From assembly GCF_011764445.1 (NCBI RefSeq), contig NZ_BLPG01000001.1:8547316-8611315 (forward strand): a stretch of DNA of 64,000 nucleotides, given 5' to 3'. The notes under the pieces are model-generated. The model saw nothing but the letters and a program-made list of their open reading frames with translations, did no database searches and was not told the origin of the DNA. Source of the stretch: Phytohabitans rumicis (GTDB taxonomy: Bacteria > Actinomycetota > Actinomycetes > Mycobacteriales > Micromonosporaceae). Below, piece after piece: positions 10,183 through 19,208 of the stretch. Position 1 is the stretch's first letter, and every line of letters starts with the position of its first letter. The position numbers and the translations under genes were made by a program.

Positions 10183-11199
10183 TTAGAGGTGGCGGGAGAT
10201 TAGGCGCCAGTAGGCGGACATGGCGGCGTTCAGGACGCCCACGCCGGGTGGGTTGATCAGGGGGGTGTCGAAGCGGTCGGTCAGGACTCGCATCCACTCG
10301 CGGTCGGGCACCACCCGTTCGGCTTGCAAGGAACGGCGGCGCATCCGTAGATGCCGGCGGTGTCGCCATAGCCAGCCGTACCCGCGGAGCTTGTCGCGCA
10401 GCCAGCCCTCCTTGAGGGCGAGCAGCGTCATCACCAGTTCCAGGGCCAGCAGCGGCGGCCCGAGCAGCACCAACGACTTTGTGCCCCACACCGTGGACAC
10501 GAACATGAGCCGGTTCCGCTCGATCAGGTAGTACTTGAAGCTGACCTTGCTGAACTCGTACCCGTGCAGGGCGACGGCGTCGGGCACGTTGAGGACGCGC
10601 AGCCCGAGCCGCCAGGTGCGTACGGCGATCTCGGCGTCCTCGACGTACGCGAAGTAGTGCTCGTCGAAGCCGCCGAGCCGGTCCCAGTGGGCGCGCCGGA
10701 GCACCACGAACGCCCCCATCGCGCCGGCGGTCTCGGTGGGCTCGGTGCGGGTGTCGCGTTCGCGGAAGCCGCCGACCCAGCTCACGCCGAGGACGTGGAT
10801 CTCGTTGCCGCGGGAGTTGAGCAGGTCGGGCTCGTCGGCGAGGCGGACGGCGCCCGCGGCGATGCCCACGGTGGGGTCGCCGAGCACCTCCACCAGGCGG
10901 GCGAGGGCGGTGGGTTCGACGATGGCGTCGCCGTTGACCAGCGCGACGTACTCGCCGGAGGACGCGGCGACGCCCTGGTTGCAGCCGGCGGAGAAGCCCA
11001 CGTTGGCGCCGGTGCCGGCCACCACCACGCCCGGCAGCGCAGCCAACATCGCGAGGTCGGGGTTGGTGCAGCCGTTGTCGACGAGCACCACCTCGACGTC
11101 GACCTTGACCGACCCGAGCAGCGCCTCGACGGACCGGCGCAGCAGCGGCTCGTCGCGCCAGGCCAGCACGATCGCGCTGACGCGTGGCAGGTCAGCCAC
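10183..11199 (-). CDS. GT2-family glycosyltransferase (rhamnosyltransferase-like)
   Basis: About 338 residues from GTG 11199, which overlaps the rmlD stop by 8 nt; longer upstream starts would intrude into rmlD. The GT-A fold begins VSAIVLAWRDEPLLRRSVEAL, followed by VVLVDNGCTNPD and a DxD-type motif in ALVNGDAIVEP, then the acceptor-side block GFDEHYFAYVEDAEIAVRTW, typical of WbbL-like rhamnosyltransferases. Two hydrophobic stretches near residues 245-270 suggest membrane association. Sitting downstream of rmlB and rmlD, it probably transfers dTDP-rhamnose to a cell-wall linker or surface glycan. Confidence 0.85.
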   Translation of the reverse strand: MADLPRVSAIVLAWRDEPLLRRSVEALLGSVKVDVEVVLVDNGCTNPDLAMLAALPGVVVAGTGANVGFSAGCNQGVAASSGEYVALVNGDAIVEPTALARLVEVLGDPTVGIAAGAVRLADEPDLLNSRGNEIHVLGVSWVGGFRERDTRTEPTETAGAMGAFVVLRRAHWDRLGGFDEHYFAYVEDAEIAVRTWRLGLRVLNVPDAVALHGYEFSKVSFKYYLIERNRLMFVSTVWGTKSLVLLGPPLLALELVMTLLALKEGWLRDKLRGYGWLWRHRRHLRMRRRSLQAERVVPDREWMRVLTDRFDTPLINPPGVGVLNAAMSAYWRLISRHL

Positions 11200-12034
11200 G
11201 CAGATACCCCGAAAGCATCGTCTGCCAGTCTTCCATGGGCGGCAGCCCGGCCAGGGCCCACCGCTCATGCCCGAGCACGCTGTAGGCGGGGCGCGGGGCC
11301 GGTCGCACGTAGCGGTCGCTGGTCGTGGGGCGGATCCGGTCCGGGTCCAGCCCGCTGAGCGCGAAGGCCGCGCGGGCCAGGCCGTACCAGGTGGTCTCGC
11401 CGCTCGCGGTGCCGTGGTAGATGCCCGCCGGAGCGTCAGCGAAAGCCAGCTCCACCAGGCGCGACGCGAGGGCGTACGACCAGGTCGGTTGGCCGCGCTG
11501 GTCGTCGACGACCTCCAGGGTGTCGCGCTCGCCGGCCAGCCGCAGCATGGTGGCGACGAAGTTGCGCCCGTGCGCCCCGTACAGCCACGCGGTGCGGACC
11601 ACGTAGCCGCCGGCCGCGAGCACGGCCCGCTCGCCGACGAGCTTGCCGCGCCCGTACGCGTTGATCGGGTCGGTGGGCGCGTCCTCCGGGTAGGGGGAGA
11701 CGCCGTCGCCGCGGAACACGTAGTCGGTGGAGACGTGCACGAGCCGCGCGCCGGTCGCGGCGCAGGCGGCGGCCAGGTGCGCCACGCCGGTGCCGTTGAC
11801 GGCGGTCGCGTCGGCCTCGCGGGCCTCGGCGCCGTCGACGTCGGTCCAGGCCGCCGCGTTCAGCACCGCGTCCTGTCCGGCCACCGCGGCGAAGACCGCG
11901 GCCTCGTCGGTCACGTCCAGGTCCGCCCGCGTGAGCGCGGTCACATCGAGGTCCGGCTGCCTTTTGAGTACGCCCAGCAGGTCCTGCCCGAGCATTCCTC
12001 CCGAGCCGGTGACGAGAATCCGACTCCCGCTCAT
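11192..12034 (-). CDS. rmlD: dTDP-4-dehydrorhamnose reductase RmlD
   Basis: A 280-residue short-chain dehydrogenase/reductase that performs the last step to dTDP-L-rhamnose. The NAD(P)H motif GSGGMLGQDL is at residues 10-19. Next come LNAAAWTDVDGAE, HVSTDYVFRGD and the catalytic YGRGK (Y-x3-K), then RTAWLYG. The C-terminal half has the family segment RPAPRPAYSVL. It is followed, with an 8-nt overlap, by the GT2 gene. Confidence 0.95.
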   Translation of the reverse strand: MSGSRILVTGSGGMLGQDLLGVLKRQPDLDVTALTRADLDVTDEAAVFAAVAGQDAVLNAAAWTDVDGAEAREADATAVNGTGVAHLAAACAATGARLVHVSTDYVFRGDGVSPYPEDAPTDPINAYGRGKLVGERAVLAAGGYVVRTAWLYGAHGRNFVATMLRLAGERDTLEVVDDQRGQPTWSYALASRLVELAFADAPAGIYHGTASGETTWYGLARAAFALSGLDPDRIRPTTSDRYVRPAPRPAYSVLGHERWALAGLPPMEDWQTMLSGYLRG

Positions 12035-12104
12035 TGCCTACCACGCTCCGTCGCTCGGCGCTCGTCCGCCGTCGTGGTCCTGGCCGTAGCCTCGCGACTC
12101 CCGC

Positions 12105-13076
12105 TCATCCCTTGAGCTGCTCCCACCAGGAGCGGTTGTCCCGGTACCACTGCACCGTCCGGGCCAGTCCGGTCTCCAGGTCGACGCTCGGGACGTACCC
12201 GAGCTCCTGGCTGATCTTGGTGATGTCGAGGCTGTAGCGGCGGTCGTGGCCCTTGCGGTCGGTGACCGGGGTGACCCGGTCCCAGTCGGCGCCGCAGGCT
12301 TCCAGCAGCAGCCCGGTGAGCTCCTTGTTGGTGAGCTCGGTGCCGCCGCCGATGTTGTAGACCTCGCCCGGCCGGCCCTTGTCCTGGACCAGCGCGATGC
12401 CGCGGCAGTGGTCGCGCACGTGCAGCCAGTCCCGGATGTTGCCGCCGTCGCCGTAGAGCGGCACGGTGCCGCCGTCGAGCAGGTTGGTCACGAAGAGCGG
12501 GATGACCTTTTCCGGGTACTGGTAGTGGCCGTAGTTGTTGGAGCACCGGGTCACCACGACGTCCATCCCGTGGGTGCGGTGGTAGGCCAGCGCGAGCAGG
12601 TCGGAGCCGGCCTTGGACGCCGAGTACGGGGAGTTGGGGGCCAGCGGCCACTCCTCGGTCCAGGAGCCGTCCTCGATCGACCCGTACACCTCGTCGGTGG
12701 ACACGTGCACGAACCGCCCGGTGCCGTGCCGCAGCGCGGCGTCGAGCAGCGTCTGCGTACCCAGGACGTTGGTCGTGACGAACGGCGCGGCACCGGCGAT
12801 CGAGCGATCGACGTGCGATTCGGCCGCGAAGTGGACGATCACGTCGTGGTCGGGCACGACCTCGTCCACGGCGGCGGCGTCGCAGATGTCGGCCTGCACG
12901 AACCGCAGCCGCGGGTCGTCCTTGACGGGGGCCAGATTGGCCAGATTGCCGGAATAGGTGAGCTTGTCGAGCACGGTCACCGCCGCGGGCGCGCCCACCG
13001 GCAGGCTGCCGTGGAGCAGCTCACGTACGTACTCCGACCCGATGAACCCGGCTCCGCCGGTGACGAGGACTCTCAC
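12105..13076 (-). CDS. rmlB: dTDP-glucose 4,6-dehydratase RmlB
   Basis: A 323-residue extended SDR enzyme that converts dTDP-glucose to dTDP-4-keto-6-deoxyglucose. The NAD motif [11 protein letters not shown] is at residues 7-17. The catalytic STDEVYG and YSASKAGSD (Y-x3-K) blocks are intact, and [17 protein letters not shown] is the standard dehydratase signature. It is divergent from rmlA with a 50-bp shared promoter region and is separated from rmlD by 70 bp. Confidence 0.96.
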   Translation of the reverse strand: MRVLVTGGAGFIGSEYVRELLHGSLPVGAPAAVTVLDKLTYSGNLANLAPVKDDPRLRFVQADICDAAAVDEVVPDHDVIVHFAAESHVDRSIAGAAPFVTTNVLGTQTLLDAALRHGTGRFVHVSTDEVYGSIEDGSWTEEWPLAPNSPYSASKAGSDLLALAYHRTHGMDVVVTRCSNNYGHYQYPEKVIPLFVTNLLDGGTVPLYGDGGNIRDWLHVRDHCRGIALVQDKGRPGEVYNIGGGTELTNKELTGLLLEACGADWDRVTPVTDRKGHDRRYSLDITKISQELGYVPSVDLETGLARTVQWYRDNRSWWEQLKG

Positions 13077-13114
13077 AGGGTCCGGAGTCTACGCGAGGGA
13101 TTGTGGGGTGCCGG

Positions 13115-13120
13115 TAGGGT
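13115..13120 (+). promoter_or_regulatory. leaderless-type -10 box (TAGGGT) for rmlA
   Basis: TAGGGT lies exactly 6 nt before GTG 13127, placing transcription start at or next to the start codon. There is no Shine-Dalgarno sequence for this gene. Confidence 0.6.
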
Positions 13121-13126
13121 ACCGGC

Positions 13127-13989
13127 GTGCGCGGAATCCTTCTCGCTGGCGGCACGGGGTCGCGGCTGTGGCCGATCACCCGGGCAGTGTCGAAACAGCT
13201 GATGCCGGTGTTCGACAAGCCGATGATCTACTACCCGCTCTCGACGCTGGTGATGGCCGGGGTCCGGGAGATCCTCATCATCACGACCCCGAGGACCAGG
13301 CGCAGTTCCAGCGCCTGCTCGGCGACGGGTCGCAGTGGGGCCTGGACCTGCGGTACGAGGCGCAGCCGCGGCCGGAGGGCATCGCGCAGGCGTTCCTGAT
13401 CGGCGCGGACTTCATCGGCGACGAGCCGGTCGCGCTCATCCTGGGCGACAACATCTTCCACGGCGCCGGCCTGGGCTCGCAGCTCGCCGGCAACGCGGGG
13501 CTGGCCGGCGGGCGGGTGTTCGCGTACCCGGTGGCCAACCCCGAGGCGTACGGCGTGGTGGAGTTCGACGGCACCGGCAAGGTGCTGTCGATCGAGGAGA
13601 AGCCGGACCGGCCCAAGTCCCGCTACGTGGTGCCCGGCCTGTACTTCTACGACAACCAGGTGGTCGAGATCTCCCGGCAGCTCAAGCCCAGCGACCGGGG
13701 CGAGCTGGAGATCACCGCGGTCAACGAGGCGTACCGGGAGCGGGGTGAGCTGTCGGTGACCGTGCTCGACCGGGGTACGGCCTGGCTGGACACCGGAACG
13801 TTCACCTCGCTGATGCAGGCCGCCGAGTTCGTCCGGGTCATCGAGGAGCGCCAGGGCCTGAAGATCGGCTGCGTGGAGGAGGTCGCGTGGCGGGCCGGGT
13901 TCCTGGACGCCGAGCGCCTGCGCGAGCTGGCCGTGCCGCTGACCAAGAGCGGATACGGTGACTATCTGCTGGCTCTGCTGGAGGGATAG
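13127..13989 (+). CDS. rmlA: glucose-1-phosphate thymidylyltransferase RmlA, single-base frameshift
   Basis: The first part (13127-13290) reads [20 protein letters not shown] with the nucleotide-binding signature GGTGSRLWP and [16 protein letters not shown]. After ILIITTP the frame breaks, and the other frame resumes with [18 protein letters not shown] and continues to [11 protein letters not shown]. The sequence CCGAGGAC should be CCGGAGGAC; one added G near 13292 gives an intact 287-residue enzyme, the normal length. It activates glucose-1-phosphate with dTTP, the first step of the rhamnose pathway. It heads the plus-strand half of the rhamnose island. Confidence 0.9.
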
Positions 13990-13991
13990 GG

Positions 13992-14585
13992 TTGCCACCT
14001 GTGCGGGGGACCGAGGGTCAGGACTACACCGAGCGCCTGCAACGGGTGACCGGCGCGCGCTGGAAGCAGGTCCTGGACGTGCAGCGGCCGTACCGGTGGA
14101 ACATCCGCCGGCTCAAGCTCGGCCACACGCTCGACGTCGGCTGCGGGCTGGGGCGCAACCTGGCCCACCTCGGCGTCGGCAACGGGGTCGGCGTCGACCA
14201 CAACCCGACGTCCGTCGAGGTGGCCCGCGCGCAGGGCTTCGAGGCGTACACGATCGAGGAGTTCTTCGCGACGGACCGCACCGCGACCTTCGACTCGATG
14301 CTGGCCGCGCACCTGCTGGAGCACATGCCCGAGGAGCAGGCGCGGGAGGTCGTCGAGTCGTACCTGCCGAGCGTCAAGCCGGGCGGGACCGCGGTCTTCA
14401 TCACCCCGCAGGAGCGCGGGTACGCCAGCGACGCGACGCACGTGCGGTTCGTGGGCTTCACGGAGGCGGCCGCGATGTGCCGCGACCTCGGGATGACGGT
14501 CATCCGACAGTACTCGTTCCCGTTTCCGCGGTTCATGGGGAAGCTTTTCACGTACAACGAGTTTGTGACGGTGGCCCGGGTATGA
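13992..14585 (+). CDS. class I SAM-dependent methyltransferase in the rhamnose island
   Basis: A 197-residue protein with the SAM-binding motif LDVGCGLGRNL at residues about 47-57, followed by VGVDHNPTSV and the post-motif LLEHMPEEQ. TTG 13992 has a GGAGGG ribosome-binding site; GTG 14001 is the alternative. It starts 2 nt after rmlA and overlaps rmlC (ATGA), so it is co-expressed with the rhamnose enzymes. A likely inference is methylation of a sugar or glycan end, but the acceptor is unknown. Confidence 0.8.
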   Translation: MPPVRGTEGQDYTERLQRVTGARWKQVLDVQRPYRWNIRRLKLGHTLDVGCGLGRNLAHLGVGNGVGVDHNPTSVEVARAQGFEAYTIEEFFATDRTATFDSMLAAHLLEHMPEEQAREVVESYLPSVKPGGTAVFITPQERGYASDATHVRFVGFTEAAAMCRDLGMTVIRQYSFPFPRFMGKLFTYNEFVTVARV

Positions 14586-15181
14586 AGATTCGTTCGCTGA
14601 GCATCGACGGTGCCTGGGAGATCACCCCGCAGCCGCACGGCGACCCGCGCGGGCTCTTCCTGGAGTGGTACCGCTTCGACAAGCTCGCCGAGGTGGTCGG
14701 CCACCCGCTGGAGCTGGCCCAGGCCAACATGTCGGTGTCCGCCCGCGGTGTGGTGCGCGGCGTCCACTTCGCCGACGTGCCGCCCGGCCAGGCCAAGTAC
14801 GTCACCTGCCCGCGCGGCGCCGTCCTCGACGTGATCGTGGACATCCGGGTCGGCTCGCCCACGTTCGGCCGCTGGGACGCCGTACGGCTGGACGACGTCG
14901 ACCGGCGCGCGGTCTACATCGGCGAAGGGCTGGGCCACGGGTTCTGCGCGCTGACCGACGACGCGACGCTGACGTACCTGTGCTCCACGACGTACAACCC
15001 GGGCGCCGAGCACACCGTGCACCCGCTCGATCCCGACCTCGCGATCGAGTGGCCGGCCGACGCGCCGCAGCTGTCCGCGCGCGACGACGCCGCCCCGAGC
15101 CTCGCCGAGGCGATGGCGTCCGGGCTGTTGCCGGTGTACGACACGTGCCGCGCGTACACCGAAACCTTGCGCCAGGAGTGA
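14582..15181 (+). CDS. rmlC: dTDP-4-dehydrorhamnose 3,5-epimerase RmlC
   Basis: A 199-residue cupin starting at ATG 14582, overlapping the methyltransferase stop by 4 nt. Signatures are DPRGLFLEWYRFD, QANMSVSARGVVRGVHF (catalytic His in RGVHF), PRGAVLDVIVDIRVGSPTFG and the catalytic GLGHGFCALTDDA region. It supplies the third rhamnose step, so rmlA, B, C and D are all present in one island. Confidence 0.94.
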   Translation: MKIRSLSIDGAWEITPQPHGDPRGLFLEWYRFDKLAEVVGHPLELAQANMSVSARGVVRGVHFADVPPGQAKYVTCPRGAVLDVIVDIRVGSPTFGRWDAVRLDDVDRRAVYIGEGLGHGFCALTDDATLTYLCSTTYNPGAEHTVHPLDPDLAIEWPADAPQLSARDDAAPSLAEAMASGLLPVYDTCRAYTETLRQE

Positions 15182-15202
15182 CGGCCAGGGCCTTCAGACG
15201 GC

Positions 15203-15208
15203 TAGTGT
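15203..15208 (+). promoter_or_regulatory. leaderless-type -10 box (TAGTGT) for pafA
   Basis: TAGTGT is 6 nt before ATG 15215, so the pafA transcript probably starts at the initiation codon and is made independently of the rhamnose genes. Confidence 0.6.
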
Positions 15209-15214
15209 CTGTTC

Positions 15215-16573
15215 ATGGAACGGCGAATCTTCGGCCTTGAGACCGAGTACGGCGTCACCTGCACGTATCGGGGGCAGCGGCGGTTGTCCCCGGATGAGGT
15301 GGCCCGCTACCTGTTCCGCCGGGTGGTGTCGTGGGGGCGTTCCAGCAACGTCTTCCTGCGCAACGGCGCCCGGCTCTACCTCGACGTCGGCTCCCACCCC
15401 GAATACGCCACCCCCGAGTGCGACTCCGTCGCCGACCTCGTCGCCCACGACCGGGCCGGCGAGCGGATCCTGGAGGGCCTGCTCGTCGACGCCGAAAAGC
15501 GCCTGCACGACGAGGGCATCGCCGGCGAGATCTACCTGTTCAAAAACAACACCGACTCGGCCGGCAACTCGTACGGCTGCCACGAGAACTACCTGGTGTC
15601 CCGGCACGGGGAGTTCGGCCGGCTGGCGGACGTGCTGATCCCGTTCCTGGTCACCCGGCAGCTGATCTGCGGCGCCGGCAAGGTGCTCCAGACCCCGCGC
15701 GGCGCTGTCTACTGCCTGTCCCAGCGGGCCGAGCACATCTGGGAGGGCGTCTCCTCCGCCACCACCCGCAGCCGGCCCATCATCAACACCCGCGACGAGC
15801 CGCACGCGGACGCCGAGCGCTACCGCCGGCTGCACGTGATCGTCGGCGACTCCAACATGAACGAGGTCACCACCCTGCTCAAGGTGGGCAGCGCCGACAT
15901 CGTGCTCCGCATGATCGAGGCCGGCGTGGTGATGCGCGACCTGTCGCTGGAAAACCCGATCCGCGCCATCCGCGAGGTCTCGCACGACGTCACCGGCCGG
16001 CGCAAGGTGCGGCTCGCCTCCAACAAGGAGGTCAGCGCCCTGGAGATCCAGCAGGAGTACCTGGCCAAGGCCACCGAGTTCGTCGAGCGGCGGGGCGGCG
16101 ACCAGACCGCCAAGCGGGTCGTCGAGCTGTGGGGGCGGGTGCTGCGCGCCGTCGAGCTCGGCGACCTGGAGCCGGTCTCCCGCGAGATCGACTGGGTGAG
16201 CAAGCTGCGGCTGATCGAGCGCTACCAGGAAAAGCACGACCTGCCGCTGTCCCACCCGCGGGTCGCCCAGATGGACCTGGCGTACCACGACCTGCGCCGC
16301 GGCCGCGGCCTGTACGGGCTGCTGGAACGCCGTGGCCAGGTCGACCGGGTGGCCACCGACCTGGAGATCTTCGAGGCCAAGGAGACGCCGCCGCAGACGA
16401 CCCGGGCGCGGCTGCGCGGCGAGTTCATCCGGCACGCCCAGGAGAAGCGGCGCGACTTCACCGTCGACTGGGTCCACCTGAAGCTCAACGACCAGGCCCA
16501 ACGCACCGTCCTCTGCAAGGACCCCTTCCGCGCCTACGACGAGCGCGTAGAACGCCTAATCGCCAGCATGTAA
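15215..16573 (+). CDS. pafA: Pup--protein ligase PafA
   Basis: A 452-residue glutamine-synthetase-fold ligase, the same length as the mycobacterial enzyme. The ATP/metal motif [10 protein letters not shown] is at residues 7-16, and catalytic Asp57 lies in [13 protein letters not shown]. Further conserved blocks are [38 protein letters not shown] and [13 protein letters not shown] at the C-terminus. It joins the C-terminal Glu of Pup to substrate lysines using ATP. It is separated from prcA by 6 kb that contain the hairpin block and the rhamnose island. Confidence 0.96.
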   Translation: MERRIFGLETEYGVTCTYRGQRRLSPDEVARYLFRRVVSWGRSSNVFLRNGARLYLDVGSHPEYATPECDSVADLVAHDRAGERILEGLLVDAEKRLHDEGIAGEIYLFKNNTDSAGNSYGCHENYLVSRHGEFGRLADVLIPFLVTRQLICGAGKVLQTPRGAVYCLSQRAEHIWEGVSSATTRSRPIINTRDEPHADAERYRRLHVIVGDSNMNEVTTLLKVGSADIVLRMIEAGVVMRDLSLENPIRAIREVSHDVTGRRKVRLASNKEVSALEIQQEYLAKATEFVERRGGDQTAKRVVELWGRVLRAVELGDLEPVSREIDWVSKLRLIERYQEKHDLPLSHPRVAQMDLAYHDLRRGRGLYGLLERRGQVDRVATDLEIFEAKETPPQTTRARLRGEFIRHAQEKRRDFTVDWVHLKLNDQAQRTVLCKDPFRAYDERVERLIASM

Positions 16574-16620
16574 GCCGCCCTCTCTCCTCGCGGCCGTCCC
16601 TCCTCACGCCCCGTTCTTCC

Positions 16621-16705
16621 CGTCGATCAAGGGCATATGGTCGTGGTTGGATCTCTTTTCCACGACCGTTTGCCCTTGATCGGCGGAGAAGTCCTTGATC
16701 GACGC
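16621..16705. repeat. GATCAAGGGCA nested inverted repeat, copy 4
   Basis: Core arms GATCAAGGGCATATGGTCGTG and CACGACCGTTTGCCCTTGATC surround a divergent GTTGGATCTCTTTTC centre, with a right outer arm AGTCCTTGATCGACGC. It begins 48 nt after the pafA stop. Confidence 0.88.
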
Positions 16706-16811
16706 GGCTGGGAGTGCGGTGTGTGCGGCGGCCCGGCGGGGCGGGGTGCGCGGCCGAGCCGGGCGGGGCGGGGTTACGCCCCAGTAGGGGACCCCTGTTG
16801 GAAGTTGTGCG

Positions 16812-16907
16812 TGAGAAGGGCTCCCCTGTGCCCTTCTCAGGGCCGGGCGGCCCAGCAGGGAGGCCCCTGTTCACGGCCGCACGCCCCAAGAGGGCTGCCC
16901 TCTTGGG
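16812..16907. repeat. two short GC hairpins upstream of the small membrane gene
   Basis: The arms TGAGAAGGGC/GCCCTTCTCA (16812-16821 and 16830-16839) and CCCAAGAGGG/CCCTCTTGGG (16885-16894 and 16898-16907) are perfect. They lie in the 365-bp spacer after pafA. Nothing else is recognisable there apart from a TAGGCT -10-like box at 16923-16928. Confidence 0.6.
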
Positions 16908-16938
16908 AAGGGGGCGGGGGAGTAGGCTCGTCGGCACC

Positions 16939-17124
16939 ATGGCACAGCCCGAACCCTCCGACGACCAGGCGCGGCGGCCGGGGTTGATCCAGCGGCGCCG
17001 GCAGAAGATCGCCGCCGAGATCGCCCGCAATCGCCGCGGCGAGCACACCGTGCCAACCTGGGTGCTCGCCCTCATTCTCGTGGTCATCCTGGGCGCCTGG
17101 ATCACGCTCATCGTCGCCAGCTAA
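16939..17124 (+). CDS. small single-pass membrane protein
   Basis: A 61-residue protein from ATG 16939. The N-terminal 40 residues are hydrophilic and basic (IQRRRQKIAAEIARNRRGEH), followed by one clean transmembrane helix (VPTWVLALILVVILGAWITL) at the C-terminus. A TAGGCT box lies 10 nt upstream of the start, giving a very short leader. Similar small proteins occur beside pafA in other actinomycetes, but no function is known. Confidence 0.75.
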   Translation: MAQPEPSDDQARRPGLIQRRRQKIAAEIARNRRGEHTVPTWVLALILVVILGAWITLIVAS

Positions 17125-17127
17125 CCC

Positions 17128-17191
17128 CGTCGATCTTGAACTTTTCAGGTTCCATTTCGGGCATCTGGACCTGACAACTTCAAGATCGACG
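17128..17191. terminator. hairpin at convergent gene ends
   Basis: CGTCGATCTTGAACTTTTCA and the inverse TGACAACTTCAAGATCGACG form a long stem (with AGGT/ACCT inside). It lies between the small membrane gene and the DUF3866 gene and overlaps the last codons of the latter. It lacks a U tract, so a terminator role is inferred from position and structure. Confidence 0.6.
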
Positions 17192-18256
17192 AGAGGGGGG
17201 CGGGAGGAGGGCGGCGGCGTGGCGGCCGGCGGCGGCCGAAGCTAGGAAGTACCAGGGGTCTTCGTCTAAGCCGCGGGCCATTGTGGACAAGGGGACTGGG
17301 GACGCCTTGAGGGCCCGCTCCAGGCCGTCGATCGGGACGTGGATCACGCGGTGGCGGGCCAGTGGGGTCTCGTCGACGTCGAAGGGCAGGCCCTGCGGGA
17401 TGACCAGGTCGGCGGGGGCCAGGGCCACCTTGCCGTACGCGGTGAGGCTGTGGTGGGAGATGCCGCGGTGGCGGGGGCGCGGGTCGGCGTCGGAGATCCG
17501 CAGCGCGCCCACCGGCCGGCCGCCGAGCGCCGCTACCGCGTTGACCGCCTCGCCGGCCGCCACGCCGGAGAAGCCCCACGTGGTGCCCGTACCCAGGTTG
17601 CCGGGGCCCTGGGTGACCACCGTCACGTCCGCGCCGAGCACGTGCCGGGCCGCGAGCAGTCCACTGTGTACGGTCGACGCTTCCAGGTCGCCGCCGAACG
17701 CCTGGCCCACCGTCACCGTGCCGGCGAGGTGGCCGCGGAGCCCGTCGAGCGTGCGGGAGAACCAGGCCGGCAGCGCGCCCCCGTCGGTCATCACGTACGC
17801 CACCCGGGCGGCGGGGGCGTCGGCGCGTACGCCGGCGAGGATCGCGGGCAGCGCGGAGTGCAGGTCGGCCACCACCACCGGCATGCCGCCGATGTCGGAG
17901 GCGTCGGCCAGCACGGCGTGGTGCGGCGACGCCTCCTCGTCCACGCCCAGCACGATGGCCTGCAGCGGGGTGTAGCGCGCCTTCACGAGGTGGCCGAGGT
18001 CGCGCGAGGACGGGCCGGGGTCCGGGGGCAGCCGGTCGGGGAGCGCGACGACCAGGGCGTACCCGCCGGTGCCGAGGCCCATCTCCAGCGCGCCGACGTT
18101 GAGCAGCACCCGGTCGCCCACCTCGGGCTCGCCGACCAGCGCGGGGTAGGCGAGCGCCCGGACCGTCCCGGAGGCGACATCCACCGAGAGCGTGACCGCG
18201 CCGTGCCACCGCCGGCCGATCGCCGTGACCGTCCCGGAACGCCAACGCACCACCAT
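17180..18256 (-). CDS. DUF3866 family protein
   Basis: A 358-residue protein of the actinobacterial DUF3866 family. It starts MVVRWRSGTVTAI, has a beta-rich N-terminal domain (VGDRVLLNVGALEMGLGTGGYALVV) and a central segment VKARYTPLQAIVLGVDEEAS. Glycine-rich loops TQGPGNLGTGTTWGFSGVA and a conserved RHRGISHHSLTAYGK follow. There is no signal peptide or membrane helix. It is commonly found close to pafA; its biochemical role has not been established to my knowledge. It is convergent with the small membrane gene. Confidence 0.85.
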   Translation of the reverse strand: MVVRWRSGTVTAIGRRWHGAVTLSVDVASGTVRALAYPALVGEPEVGDRVLLNVGALEMGLGTGGYALVVALPDRLPPDPGPSSRDLGHLVKARYTPLQAIVLGVDEEASPHHAVLADASDIGGMPVVVADLHSALPAILAGVRADAPAARVAYVMTDGGALPAWFSRTLDGLRGHLAGTVTVGQAFGGDLEASTVHSGLLAARHVLGADVTVVTQGPGNLGTGTTWGFSGVAAGEAVNAVAALGGRPVGALRISDADPRPRHRGISHHSLTAYGKVALAPADLVIPQGLPFDVDETPLARHRVIHVPIDGLERALKASPVPLSTMARGLDEDPWYFLASAAAGRHAAALLPPPSRRS

Positions 18257-18265
18257 GACCGAAAC

Positions 18266-19134
18266 CTAACCACGGCGCCGGGTCGGGTCGAGGAAGACGT
18301 ACCGGATGCCCGGGAAGTGGGCGGCGAGCCGGCGTTCGGCCTCGTCTGCGGCGGCCTCGATGTCGGCGCCGGTGGCGTCGTCGGCGAAGTCCACCTTGGC
18401 GGCCACGAGCATGTCCTCGGGGCCGAGGCGCATGGTGAGCAGCGTGTCGACCCGGTCGACGGTGGGCACCGCGGCGAGCTCCGCCTCGATCGCGTCCCGG
18501 ATCTTGCCGGGCACCGCCTGGCCGACCAGCAGCGACACGTTGCTGCGGGCCAGGATCGCGGCCACCACGAGCAGCAGCAGGCCGATCGCGATGGAGGCCA
18601 GGCCGTCCCACATCTCGTCGCCGGTGAGCTGGGACAGCCCGATCCCGGCGCCGGCCAGCAGGAGGCCGATGAGCGCCGCGCTGTCCTCCAGGAAGACCGC
18701 CTTGCCCGCGGTGTCGGCGGTCAGCCGCAGGAACCGGGCCGGCGTGGTGCGCCAGCGGGCCGCCTCGCCGCGCACCCGGCGTCGGACGGCGCGGGTCAGC
18801 GACACCGATTCGATCGCGAACGACACGGCCAGCACCACGTACGACACGAGGTAGTCGCCCGAGTGCTCACCGGAGCGGATGGTGTGCACACCGTGCGTGA
18901 TGGAGAAGCCAGCGCCCGCCACGAACGTGAACAGCGCCGCAGCGCGGTGAACAGCAGCGCCTCGGTGGCGGTGTCGGCCAGGGAGTGGGCCGCCTCGGAC
19001 AGCATCGCCGCCGAGCCGGAGATGAGGCCGGCCACCAGCTTGGCGGCGGCGATGGCCAGGTTTGCGGCGCCCGCCACGATGACGGTGCCGACACTCTCGC
19101 GGGAAACATCCGACACGAGCGGATTGTGCCTCAA
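18266..19134 (-). pseudogene. cation diffusion facilitator (zinc/cobalt efflux), internally deleted and frameshifted
   Basis: The N-terminal frame (from 19134) gives TM1-TM2 with metal-site sequence MLSEAAHSLADTATEALLFTAL. A second frame then resumes at ALFTFVAGAGFSITHG and continues through the C-terminal cytoplasmic domain to the stop at 18266. The family normally has about 25 residues between these points, including the HPFGYG-ERYFW block, and they are missing at about 18935-18950. The 869-nt span needs roughly 76 added bases to give a normal ~314-residue protein, so this is not a one-base error like the others in the window. It may be a real deletion or an assembly collapse. Confidence 0.75.
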
Positions 19135-19195
19135 GAGAGGGAAACCCGACGCGCGACGCGGCCTGCCGGAGGCCGTACGGGCGTGCGAATGGGGT

Positions 19196-19201
19196 TAGAG
19201 T
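19196..19201 (+). promoter_or_regulatory. leaderless-type -10 box (TAGAGT) for pafBC
   Basis: TAGAGT lies 7 nt before GTG 19209, with no Shine-Dalgarno sequence between them. It would drive pafB, pafC and probably the tat genes. Confidence 0.55.
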
Positions 19202-19208
19202 CGGGGGC

